This document shows, piece by piece, positions 27,603 to 36,200 of a DNA stretch of 36,289 bases. A program made the translations under genes and the position numbers. Within the stretch, counting starts at the first letter, position 1, and every line of letters begins with the position of its first letter. Source of the stretch: Chrysochromulina tobinii (Eukaryota; Haptophyta; Prymnesiales; Chrysochromulinaceae); NCBI GenBank assembly GCA_001275005.1, contig JWZX01003196.1:1-36289 (forward strand). Direction: 5' to 3'. The notes beneath the pieces are model-generated. The model was not told the DNA's origin. It did no database searches and saw only the letters and a list, made by a program, of their open reading frames with translations.

Positions 27603-28067
27603 GCCGAGCGGACGGTGTGTGCGGAGCGCTGTAGGCCGCTTCCTTCGAGCTTCATATCGGGTCGAGCTTGTACACAGCGCAGAACCGGCGTAGTTCTGTT
27701 CTACCTACTACCTTTTTACCATCCATGCGCCGCCCCGATAGCGCGATACGTCCCACTCTAGTTCGACACTCTAGACTACGCTGCCCTGGCTGCACCGTGC
27801 ACGCGTGTGGGTGCTCGCTCCGACGCCGACGGCGCCCCCAGGGTCATCCCCGATCGCACAACGCACATCCGGGCCGGCACGGCGGCCGGGTCATCTCTCT
27901 AATACAGACGGCGTCCCCATAGCGTCCCCACATCCCTTCTCTATCTGGAATCTATTTGGCAAGGTCTGCGCTCGCTTCTATCAAGTTCGCCGCGCGATCA
28001 CAGGTCACTGACAGGTCTCACGCCCTGGGTGGCTGCCGCTCAGCACAGCGGGTGTCTTCTCAGTGCA
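27603..28067. other. Intergenic region between convergent genes
   Basis: About 465 bases between two convergent stops; probably two 3' UTRs. Mixed composition with short ORFs on both strands; no RNA gene or repeat recognised. Confidence 0.5.
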
Positions 28068-29381
28068 CTAGAGCTCGAGGGCCGAGAGGGGCTCGACAAA
28101 GAGTGGCGAGGCGAGGATCAGAGCCCCGTAGAGCCACGGCCATCCGCGCAGCTGAAGCAACTTCTCGAGAGCGAGTAATGGCGCCTGTAGCACAAAAAAG
28201 GCACACATGGAGCCAACAGCCCAGGGGGGCGCACCTGTTGCGGCGAGCGGCCAGACGTGCGCGAGTCCGGAGGCGACGAAGCAGAGAGCCTTGGCGAGCT
28301 CCGCCGGGAAGCGCGCTCGGCGCACGAGCGGCTTGTACACACCGATGGCCAGTGCCCGTTGCACGGGCACGTTCCACTCGCGCCAGAAGCCCTCGAGCGT
28401 GTCGGAGGCAAAGAGACGCTTCCCCATGATGGATGGCACGTCGAGGCCGTTGGCGAGGACATGGAAGGTACGGACCGTTAAGTCGAAGAGCTCAAAGCCC
28501 GCGAGGACGAATGCCGCGCCGCCGCTCGCCCGGAGCAGCCAGTCGATCCCTGGCAGCGGGGCGAGCCACTCCCTGTGCGCCTTTAGCGTGCCGGCGACGA
28601 TCGCACTGAAGGCCAACCATCCAACCATCGCGCGCAGCAGCCGCTTTGCATGCGCATGCTCGAGACCCTTTGGAATGGCCTTGGTCTGCTCCAGGTCATG
28701 CCACGCCCATGAGCACATCATATAGAGCCGGCGCCCAAAGCCCCATTGCAAGTCGGCGCCCTCCGCGGTGGCGCGCGCCCTCTCTATCTCGCGAATGAGT
28801 TGCCATGCCCTGCCAGTGTACGCCAGGACAGCAGCAGCCTGAGCGGTGCCAGAAATCTTGCCGAGCCCTCGCCTGTTTACAGGCAGCAGCACAATGCCCA
28901 GCATAAGGGCCACCGCGGCCCACGTCAGCAGTTTCAAGAGCCGCACGCTCTTGAAGCCGGTAAATCTTGTCTGTGGGCCGAGCACGAAGATGCACAGCCC
29001 GAGCATGATCAGGTACCAAAGAATCGTTGCGTATGTCTCCCACGCAGAGTGCGCAGCCGGCAAGACGCTGATCAGCGTGAGCGCGAGGCACCATAGAAAT
29101 GGGAGCACCACGGCGGCCACGACGGCGTGCGGAGCCTCAAAGCGGAAATGCACCTCATCATCCGAGGATGTGGCCATTAATGGGCTTGTCGCAGTTGGGC
29201 TCTGTTCAGCCGCAGATAATTCTCGTTGACCTATTGTGGCCAGCGACGCGACTTTGGGCTTCGTGCTCTGTCGAGCGGGCGACTTTGGGCGTCGGGCTTG
29301 ACGCGTCGGGGACATGCGAAAACAACTGTGCGCGCCTTGCCGCCAACTTCTATACCTGCAAGTGCGGAGCTCCCGATACAT
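28068..29381 (-). CDS. Wax-synthase-type MBOAT acyltransferase
   Basis: 437 residues from the ATG at 29381; the ATG at 29315 (MSPTRQARRPK) would give 415. A basic, Ser-rich N-terminus of 60-80 residues precedes about eight hydrophobic segments (for example AVVAAVVLPFLWCLALTLISVL, LWYLIMLGLCIFVL, LLTWAAVALMLGIVLL). The MBOAT/wax-synthase signature is near residues 325-350: SDTLEGFWREWNVPVQRALAIGVY (family pattern FWGRRWN..), and the catalytic-type His lies in CFVASGLAHVW. Such enzymes transfer acyl-CoA to fatty alcohols, sterols or related acceptors in the ER. The acceptor cannot be read from sequence. It diverges from the DUF1995 gene; two copies of the GTGTCTT-type element lie just upstream. 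Confidence 0.8.
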   Translation of the reverse strand: MYRELRTCRYRSWRQGAHSCFRMSPTRQARRPKSPARQSTKPKVASLATIGQRELSAAEQSPTATSPLMATSSDDEVHFRFEAPHAVVAAVVLPFLWCLALTLISVLPAAHSAWETYATILWYLIMLGLCIFVLGPQTRFTGFKSVRLLKLLTWAAVALMLGIVLLPVNRRGLGKISGTAQAAAVLAYTGRAWQLIREIERARATAEGADLQWGFGRRLYMMCSWAWHDLEQTKAIPKGLEHAHAKRLLRAMVGWLAFSAIVAGTLKAHREWLAPLPGIDWLLRASGGAAFVLAGFELFDLTVRTFHVLANGLDVPSIMGKRLFASDTLEGFWREWNVPVQRALAIGVYKPLVRRARFPAELAKALCFVASGLAHVWPLAATGAPPWAVGSMCAFFVLQAPLLALEKLLQLRGWPWLYGALILASPLFVEPLSALEL

Positions 29382-29400
29382 TGTAAGCCAGGTCTGTATT

Positions 29401-29425
29401 CCCCGGGAAAAAAAGACACCGGGGA
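29401..29425 (-). promoter_or_regulatory. Putative upstream element, copy 3
   Basis: On the + strand CCCCGGGAAAAAAAGACACC then GGGGA, so sense to the minus-strand MBOAT gene it reads CCCCGGTGTCTTTTTTTCCC. It is an inverted CCCCGG..CCGGGG repeat around an A-tract. It lies 20 bases upstream of the MBOAT ATG at 29381. Confidence 0.5.
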
Positions 29426-29453
29426 GCCAGTATACCCCGGTAGTACATGTAAT

Positions 29454-29474
29454 GGTAAAAAGACACCGGGGGGG
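29454..29474 (-). promoter_or_regulatory. Putative upstream element, copy 4
   Basis: On the + strand GGTAAAAAGACACCGGGGGG then G; on the minus strand CCCCCCGGTGTCTTTTTACC. It shares a 17-base core with the 14.5-kb copies. It lies about 73 bases upstream of the MBOAT ATG, in the same orientation as copy 3. Confidence 0.5.
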
Positions 29475-29695
29475 CGCGTTCCCTCTACGGTAGTACAGTT
29501 CTACACATGTGGGGAAACTCGATTACGAACTAAACCAAGAACTAAACAGCACCTAAACAGTCAAATAATGCACATAATGCAACGGTACCAATCGATAAAG
29601 TAGGCCTCTTTACTTAAGCGGGTGGTCGTCGTTTTGGGTGAAGTGTGAATTCGTCGCGAGTCTCGAAAATCTCCGAGATTATTTTCATTTTCGTG

Positions 29696-30770
29696 ATGTG
29701 GTGGCTCTCGGCGACGACGGCAGCCGTTGCGGCCATGTCGCTCACACCACCCGCAGCGCGGGGAGCATGCATACGCACACAAGTGCCACGCGCACGTGCC
29801 TCACGGGAGGGTGCTTGCATGACTCAGGCGGAGCTGCCCCGCAACATCAAGGAGATGGTGAGTCAGCTTCGAGAATCCGCGCAAGCCGCGCTCTCTGCGC
29901 GTGAAAGCCGCATCGCTGTTGAGATGCCGATAGGCTTCGAGCTGGGCGTGGAAGGCGAGCGAGCGAAGCGCAAGGGGAGCGCCCGAGTGCTCACATCAGC
30001 CGACATCGAGCGCGCCAATCGAGAGCTGGCTCGCCTCTTTGTCGGCATGTTCGAAGGCACCGGCCTTGCGCCGCTGGTACTCTTCCCAACGGAGGCCGAA
30101 GCAGCAGCTGCTGCCCGACTCTGGGCCTCACCAGACTTGGAGGCGCGCGTGCGTGCACTGGTGCCACATTCGGGTGTGTCCGCCGAGAGCGCGAAGCTTG
30201 TGGGCGCGGCCCGGGCTCGCGGCAGCGGCGGCGGTGGTGGGCTTCGGCGGCGGCGGGTTTGGAAGCGGCGGGAAAGATTCGGCTAAGAAAGGCAACGCCG
30301 AGGCGCCGCCGCTCACGCGCGTGCCTGCCGCAGCCGAGGTGGTGGTGGTGGTTGCTCCGTACGAGGCGCAGCTGCGCGCTGTGCGCGAGTTTTGCGACGA
30401 GGCGGGCTTGGACAAGCTCGTGGTCCTGCTCAACGCGCGTCTCGAGGATGAGATGGAAAAGACGAGTGCGTCGCGCCTCTTCTTCGCGCACGGGGGCGAA
30501 GGCGGCTTCCAGACTGCGTACACGTTTCTCACGCAACCGCTCGGGCTCAACCCAAGGGAGGCAGAAGGCAAGGATGTCATCAAGGGCGACCCGCTCGTCC
30601 TTTGGCGCAGCTACCCGGGCGAGTGGGTCTTTGCTCGCAAGCCAGCCATCGGACCACCACGCTCCTTGCTGGTGCGCGCCGGCTCCGAGGCCCGGCCGAG
30701 CGTCGGAGAGATGAGGGCTTCCCTCGATGCCGAGCCGTCGGGACTCTTCGACCGATTGCTTGGTGGTTAG
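29696..30770 (+). CDS. DUF1995-like protein, probably plastid-targeted (one frame break)
   Basis: The first ATG of the frame is at 29696 (MWWLSATTAAVAAMS); an upstream in-frame GTG at 29645 is unlikely. A short hydrophobic segment then an Arg/Ala-rich stretch looks like bipartite plastid targeting. Frame 2 runs to about 30230 and includes LPRNIKEMVSQLRESAQAAL, RIAVEMPIGFEL and PLVLFPTEAEAAAA, the first half of a DUF1995 domain (family pattern LP.....V.QA......AL; .LVE.P). It then meets a stop, while frame 3 continues FGGGGFGSGGKDSAKK and the second half: EVVVVVAPYEAQLRAV, LDKLVVLLNARLEDEM, and WRSYPGEWVFARK, ending GLFDRLLGG. The switch (+1) is within the GGC-rich linker at about 30218-30256. 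DUF1995 proteins are plastid proteins; one is linked to photosystem II assembly. Exact role unknown. Confidence 0.65.
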
Positions 30771-31168
30771 CGGCTTGTTAGTGCGGCCACACGCACGTCG
30801 TGCTGGTAGAAGCTCGTAGTCAACGCTCGCTTGAGCCGTGACCCCAAGGCCAGTGTGTGTTGCCTGTGTTCTAAACCCCGGGTCCGGGGGCGCTGGCAAA
30901 CTTCTCGAGCAAACTTCTTCTCAGCCAATGTTTATAACTCTTCACAGCCAATGTTTAGAAGTCGACACCCAAGACACCGGACCGGCGTACATACGGATGC
31001 GGTTAACACTAGCTCGGGGACCCCTGGACCCCCTATTATCACAGCCATACTCGATCAGCCGCCGGGCCGGGCCGCTGAACGCTTAGCCCCGCCCGGTCGC
31101 CTTCAGCGCGTCCTTGATAAGGCGCATCTTCATCTCGGTGATCTTCTTCCTTCACACGGAGAGCAAGA
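30771..31168. other. Intergenic region with CCAAT-like direct repeat
   Basis: About 400 bases. CAGCCAATGTTTA occurs twice (30922-30934 and 30945-30957) in an A/T-rich patch about 210-250 bases upstream of the next ATG; this contains two CCAAT boxes. A single AAGACACCGGACCGG at about 30974, related to the element seen at 14.5 and 29.4 kb, is in the opposite orientation relative to the downstream gene. Confidence 0.5.
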
Positions 31169-32362
31169 ATGTTTTGTCGCAAACCGTCGGACGTCATGAG
31201 TGCGGCTCGTGCGCCCTCGCTCGCAGCAGAGTCGTTTCTCGGGCGCTTCACGCGCGCGCTCGAGGAATACGACGCTATGCCCACGCTGAAGGACATCGAC
31301 CACGGACTTGCTTGCGCTGCAGACGATGTCGACGAAAACTTTGATGGGTCTCAGCACCCAAGGCTGAGCCTCGCCCAGCTGGCAGAGCAGACGCGCTCGC
31401 ATTTGCTCGCCAAACGTGTCCAGGCATCCGATATGGGCATGGGGCAGTGCCACGAGTGCAGTCCGACGCCAGATAGCAAACTCAGGAGCAGCCAGAAGCG
31501 CGGCGCCTCCACGCCTCGCACTCCGCCTGCGGCGAGCAAGGATGCCTCGACGCTCGCGAGCCCGAGAACGATCGGCGTACCGAAGAAGAAGTCGAGCTCG
31601 TTTGCCTTGGCGCCTCCGCCAGCGTCCAAGGGTGTGCTCAAGACGAGCAACAGCGACGCGTCGCTCAGCACCGATCGGGCAACACCCGCAATGAAGCAAC
31701 TGGCACCTCCAGTGGCGTCCATGATCACGTACGCCTCACGCCTCACGCCGCGCATGAGCGGCCCTGGCCACACCTTTGGCGCCCTGCCGCGCGTGTCGCC
31801 CTCGGGCACGATGGCGCATCACGTGCCTCCGTCGAGTGCGCCGCCGCGGCCGACATCGGCGCGCGCAGCGAGCCGGACGCCAGTCGCGGAGCCACCGACG
31901 CGGCCGACTTCGGCGCGCAGTCAGGCGGGCGCGAGCGTCACCACACGCGCTGCCAGTCAAGCGCCCAGGGACCCGAGCACCGATGCTCGCCCGTTGCCCG
32001 TATTTGGCGCCGACGCCAAGGGCGCGATCGCCTACCGGCCGCCAACGGCCCCGCAGGCAAAGCGGCGGCCCTCGTCCTCGTTTGCATGCATCGAATGCTG
32101 TGGCGAGGAGTTTGACGGCTTCTGCTGCCGGCGGCATCATCCCGACGATGCGGTCGTCTGCTGTGACCGACACGACCCGCTGAAGCATAAGGCGATGGCC
32201 AAGTCGGCCATGGGCGGGCGCGTCGGCGCAGGCAAAGGGCCCGCCCACAGCATGGGCGTGCCCAAGGGCCCGCGCGTCTGCGTCCTCGTGCCAGTCCCCA
32301 TGCCGGGAGCGGCTCGCTCATCCCACGGCGATGGGCGACTTTCGGAAGGCCTCGCGCGGTAG
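31169..32362 (+). CDS. Ser/Thr/Pro-rich protein with Cys/His-rich C-terminal motif
   Basis: 397 residues from the ATG at 31169 (MFCRKPSDVMSAARAP); the ATG at 31196 is an alternative. Residues 15-90 look globular and helical (FLGRFTRALEEYDAM; RLSLAQLAEQTRSHLLAKRV). Residues 95-295 are low complexity with repeated RPTSARA-type motifs (PPRPTSARAASRTP, PTRPTSARSQAG), a pattern often seen in flagellar or cytoskeletal proteins. Residues 308-345 are dense in Cys and His: CIECCGEEFDGFCCRRHH then VVCCDRHDPLKHK, a probable metal-binding region not matched to a named finger. The final 50 residues are Gly/Pro-rich. Function unknown. Confidence 0.65.
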   Translation: MFCRKPSDVMSAARAPSLAAESFLGRFTRALEEYDAMPTLKDIDHGLACAADDVDENFDGSQHPRLSLAQLAEQTRSHLLAKRVQASDMGMGQCHECSPTPDSKLRSSQKRGASTPRTPPAASKDASTLASPRTIGVPKKKSSSFALAPPPASKGVLKTSNSDASLSTDRATPAMKQLAPPVASMITYASRLTPRMSGPGHTFGALPRVSPSGTMAHHVPPSSAPPRPTSARAASRTPVAEPPTRPTSARSQAGASVTTRAASQAPRDPSTDARPLPVFGADAKGAIAYRPPTAPQAKRRPSSSFACIECCGEEFDGFCCRRHHPDDAVVCCDRHDPLKHKAMAKSAMGGRVGAGKGPAHSMGVPKGPRVCVLVPVPMPGAARSSHGDGRLSEGLAR

Positions 32363-33100
32363 CAGCAGGTCGAGCCGCCGTTGCCCGTGTGGTCCGCGGG
32401 GAAGCGCGCGGGGGCGGCGCCGGGCCGGGCCCTCTGATGCTGATGCTGATCCGGATGCGTCTCGAGCGCTTATAGTACCAAGTTTAGCTATGAGAATTAC
32501 TAGAGAATCGCAGCATGAATGTAAACTGCAAACACGAAGGTCAGTTGCACTCTGTTTTAAGCGTGAGCAGTTCAGTATCTTCACTCAGTATGTGACATTT
32601 CGCTATGTGGGATTCGGGTTCACGCGTGATTGGTGATATGCGCGTGCGACGTTATCCCGATCCCGTCGCGTGCGCGTGGTGCGACAGAGCGACACACTTA
32701 ATACGGTCCATACGGCGCCTATCTCAATCGATTTACGCGGATTTCGGTCGTCGCATAAGCCATAACCATTCGTGGTGATTCGAACGATATCCAACACTCG
32801 ATGGAGAACGGCCGAACTTGTCCCGGGCTGTGGCGCTAGTGGGTACATGGGCGAGCGAGACCGGTAGGTCGGACCTCGAGTCGCCTGCGGGAGGCCGGAG
32901 AGACCGCGCGATTCGCGGGAATTCGGGCTAAACCCGCACGTACGTTCTTGTATCTGGCTTCGCCGGGGCGCGGGCTAAGTATCCCGGGTTTGGCGGCCGC
33001 GCCTTCTCCTACGCGAGCCGCGCAAGGGCCGTTAAGGGCCGAGGCTGGAGACTCCTCCGCGCTCGCGGCGCGTGCGCATGGGGCTCACGCGTACACGTAG
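32363..33100. other. Intergenic region before a minisatellite
   Basis: About 740 bases between convergent genes. 32450-32640 and 32690-32800 are markedly A/T-richer; 32860-33060 is GC-rich. No coding frame is supported. TGATTCGAACGA near 32778 recalls a tRNA T-loop but has no matching stem. Confidence 0.5.
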
Positions 33101-33220
33101 CTCGAGTAGGAGACACGTAGCTCGAGTAGGAGACACGTAGCTCGAGTAGGAGACACGTAGCTCGAGTAGGAGACACGTAGCTCGAGTAGGAGACACGTAG
33201 CTCGAGTAGGAGACACGTAG
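33101..33220. repeat. 20-bp minisatellite, six perfect copies
   Basis: CTCGAGTAGGAGACACGTAG repeated six times without spacers and without a mismatch. It is bounded by two copies of CTCACGCGTACACG (33084-33097 and 33221-33234), the second of which carries the stop codon and last codons of the minus-strand gene. The array therefore begins immediately after that gene's stop. Confidence 0.95.
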
Positions 33221-33221
33221 C

Positions 33222-36200
33222 TCACGCGTACACGCTGCGCAGCCGATCACGTAGCGGCAGCTCCTGCTCGTGCTCCTCTCCAAGCGCGTGCTCGTCTAGA
33301 AGCGCGTGCTCGTCTCGAAGCGCGCGCTCGTCTAGAAGCGCGTGCTCCTCGAGCTCCTGCTGCTCTTCCATGAGCTCGGCCTGTACCACCTGCCCTTCCT
33401 CGACACTCTCCCTGAAGATGCGGGCGAGGGCCGAGTACACGGAGCCGCTCACGGCGCCGCCCGGCGTCGCCGCATACGCGCTCCATGCCTCGGGCGACGC
33501 CTCGCCGCCATCCGGTGACGTGGCATCCTCGGCGGCAGTGGAGCCGTTGGCGTAGGCAAAGCTGGCCGTCACGTTGCGCAGCCCGGCGCGCGGCGCCGAC
33601 AAGGGCAGTGGTACCTGATGGTGCACGTGCTCGCGCTCCGCCTGCCGCTGCACCGAGGCGCCCGTGGCACTATCGAAGCCCAGGCGCGCGTCCAGCAGGG
33701 CGAGGAAGAAGCCCATCTGCTGGCCGTGCAGCTCCGAGAGCTCCGCCTTGAGCCGGCTCACGGCGGCCGCGACGCTCGTGACGACGCTCGCCGACGGGTC
33801 GTCGCCACCGTCGGCAGCGGAGGTGGCAGTGGAGGCTGCCGCGTCGGGCGGAATGGCGACCGTCTCCTCCGAGAAGACGACGCGCAGCCCCCCCGGCCAC
33901 ACAAGCACCTCCGCATGCTTCAGGTCAGCGGCCGCCGCGAGCCTGACCACCTCGCGATGGTCGAAGGAACGCCCCTCAGCCGCGAGACGCTCGTCGACGA
34001 GACGGATCGTCACCAGCCGCGTGCGCGCATGCCGTTGCCGACCAAAAGTGAGTGCAACGGAGCCCGTAGCGGCCTCGAGAGCCTCGAGCTCCTTGGTCAG
34101 CCGCCGCCGCTTGGCGCGCAATGCCGCCATCGTCTCACGTGCTTCCTCGAGCTCCTCGGGGCGTTCGACAGGAGTGCGGCGCGCGAACGACGCTGGAGCC
34201 GCCCCCGACGCGCGACGAGGCACCGGCGGCGCGCGGGTCGGAGGCTTGGGAGCCCATCCAGCGACCGCGAGCGCCGCCTCGGCCTCGGCGAGACGGCGGC
34301 GGGCTTGGGCCGCTCGGAGGGCGCGCATCTCCGCCCGCTCGGCCTCGCGCTCCTCTCTCTCGCGCAGCCTCGCCGCCGTCGTCGAGGCTCGCGCGCTGCC
34401 AATGGTCGAAGTGCGCGCGCTGCCCGGAGCCCCGTGAGGGTGAGAGAGGATGGGCAAGCCTGCACAGGAGAGGGTCCCTTGGTGGGAGCAGCGTGAGGCT
34501 GGCACCGCGGCGGCGCCCGCGCCGGCGCCTGCCCTGCTGCTGCCGGCAGGGCCTCTGGGCGGCGGCGCACGCCTCGCGCCGCCCTGGGCTCCACTCTGGC
34601 CGGGGCGTCGGCGTGCGCTCAGCGGCGCGCTGAACTGGCCATTCTTGACAATCTTGCAGCGCACAGTGAGCAGCCCGTCGTCAGCGTCGTTGAGGCGATC
34701 TCGCTCGAGGAGATCGGGCTCCGCGGGCGCCGCGCCGGGCGCTTTCCCCGACGCCAAGTCGGGTGACGCGTCCTCGGGCAGATCGAGATCTCGCTCGAGA
34801 TCTCGCTCGAGATCTCGCGCCTCGCTCCGCAGATCGGGCGCGTGCTCCGCGCCGGTTTCGTCACTGTCCTCCTCGTCCCACTCGGCGCGCGTCAAGGGAG
34901 TGCTCGGTACAGCGCGACCGGAGGGCGTGCGCGCGCTCAGCTCGGCGCGCTCGCTCTCGCGTGCCGAGTCACGCGCCGTCAAGAACCCGCTGCACGACGA
35001 GTCGCGGGCGGTGAGGCAGCCGCTGCGCGCCGAGTTGGGCATGCGAGGAGCGAGAGCCGGCTGAGCAAAGGCATCCTCTGCTAGTACGCCGAGTCCGCGG
35101 GCCGCGAGCGGCAGCGGCGCGACCGCGCGGCCGCGCGGCACCGGCGGCGCGTTGTACGTGTCCAGGTACGCGCCGGGCGGTGGGAGCTCGAGTTTGGGTG
35201 GGATGCCACGTGGCTGGAGAGGCGGGCGCGAGGACGACGAGGTGTCCTGGTAGGCGCCCGGCGGAGGCAGCTGCAGCATCGGTGGCGTCACGCGCAGGTT
35301 CGGGGGGTGACGGCGCGCCGAGCTGGGCGCCGAGCCGGGGTTGGCGCCGAGCTGGGCGCCGAGCTGGGCGCCGAGCTGGGCGCCGCCGCCGCCCTTTGGG
35401 AGATCCGTTTGAGTGTCCTCAGGCGCCGGCTCACTCGCGCTGTCGAGATAGCCGCGCAGCAGGCGGGCGCGCTCACCCTCGACTGGCGGCGTCGTGTTGG
35501 GCGGCGGCGGCGGCAGCTTCGGCCCTGCTGCGGGCACGCCGCCGTAGGGGGCTGACGACGGAGGCCCGAATGGACGTGGCGCCGAGCTGGGCGCGTCCAG
35601 GCCGAGCTTCAAGTGCGCGCTTTGGGCGCGGAGGACGTAAGATGAGAGGCAGCCGAGGGCCTCTTTGCATAGGAGAGTGAGGCAGCCGAAGGCGAGGGCG
35701 AGGGCGGCGAGGGCGGTGAGGCCGCCGGTACCGCCCAACGCGCGTGCCGCTGCTGTGAACGCTGCCGTGAGCGCGTCCATCATCATGCCGGCGTGGTCGT
35801 GGGCGCCAGCCAGAGCTGCCCCTAGCGTGGGCGGTAAGGACGGCGGCGGCGAGGGCGAGGGCGGCGGCGGCGGCGGCGGCGAGGGCGAGGGCGGCGGCGG
35901 CGGCGGTGGCGAGGGAGGCGGCGGCGGCGGTGACGAGGGCGGTGGTGGAGGCGGTGGCGGTGGCGGCGAGGGCGGCGGCGATGATGGCGGCGGCGGCGGT
36001 GGCGAGGGCAAGGGCGGCGGTGGCGTTAAGGGCGGTGGCGACAGTGGCGGCGGTGGCATCCTGGGCGGCGGCGGTGATGACGGCGTCGGCGGTAGCGAGG
36101 GTGGCGGCAGCGGGGCAGGCGAGGGCGAGGGCAGCGGCGGCGGTGGTGGCGGCCCGGGCGGCAGTGGTGATGGCGGCGGTGGTGGTCGACAGGGGGGAGG

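Noticed and set aside
32770-32795. tRNA-like sequence GTGATTCGAACGA
   Set aside because: The T-stem does not pair on either strand and no other tRNA arms are visible.
33101-33220. CRISPR-like array
   Set aside because: Repeats are head-to-tail without spacers in a eukaryotic context; it is a minisatellite.
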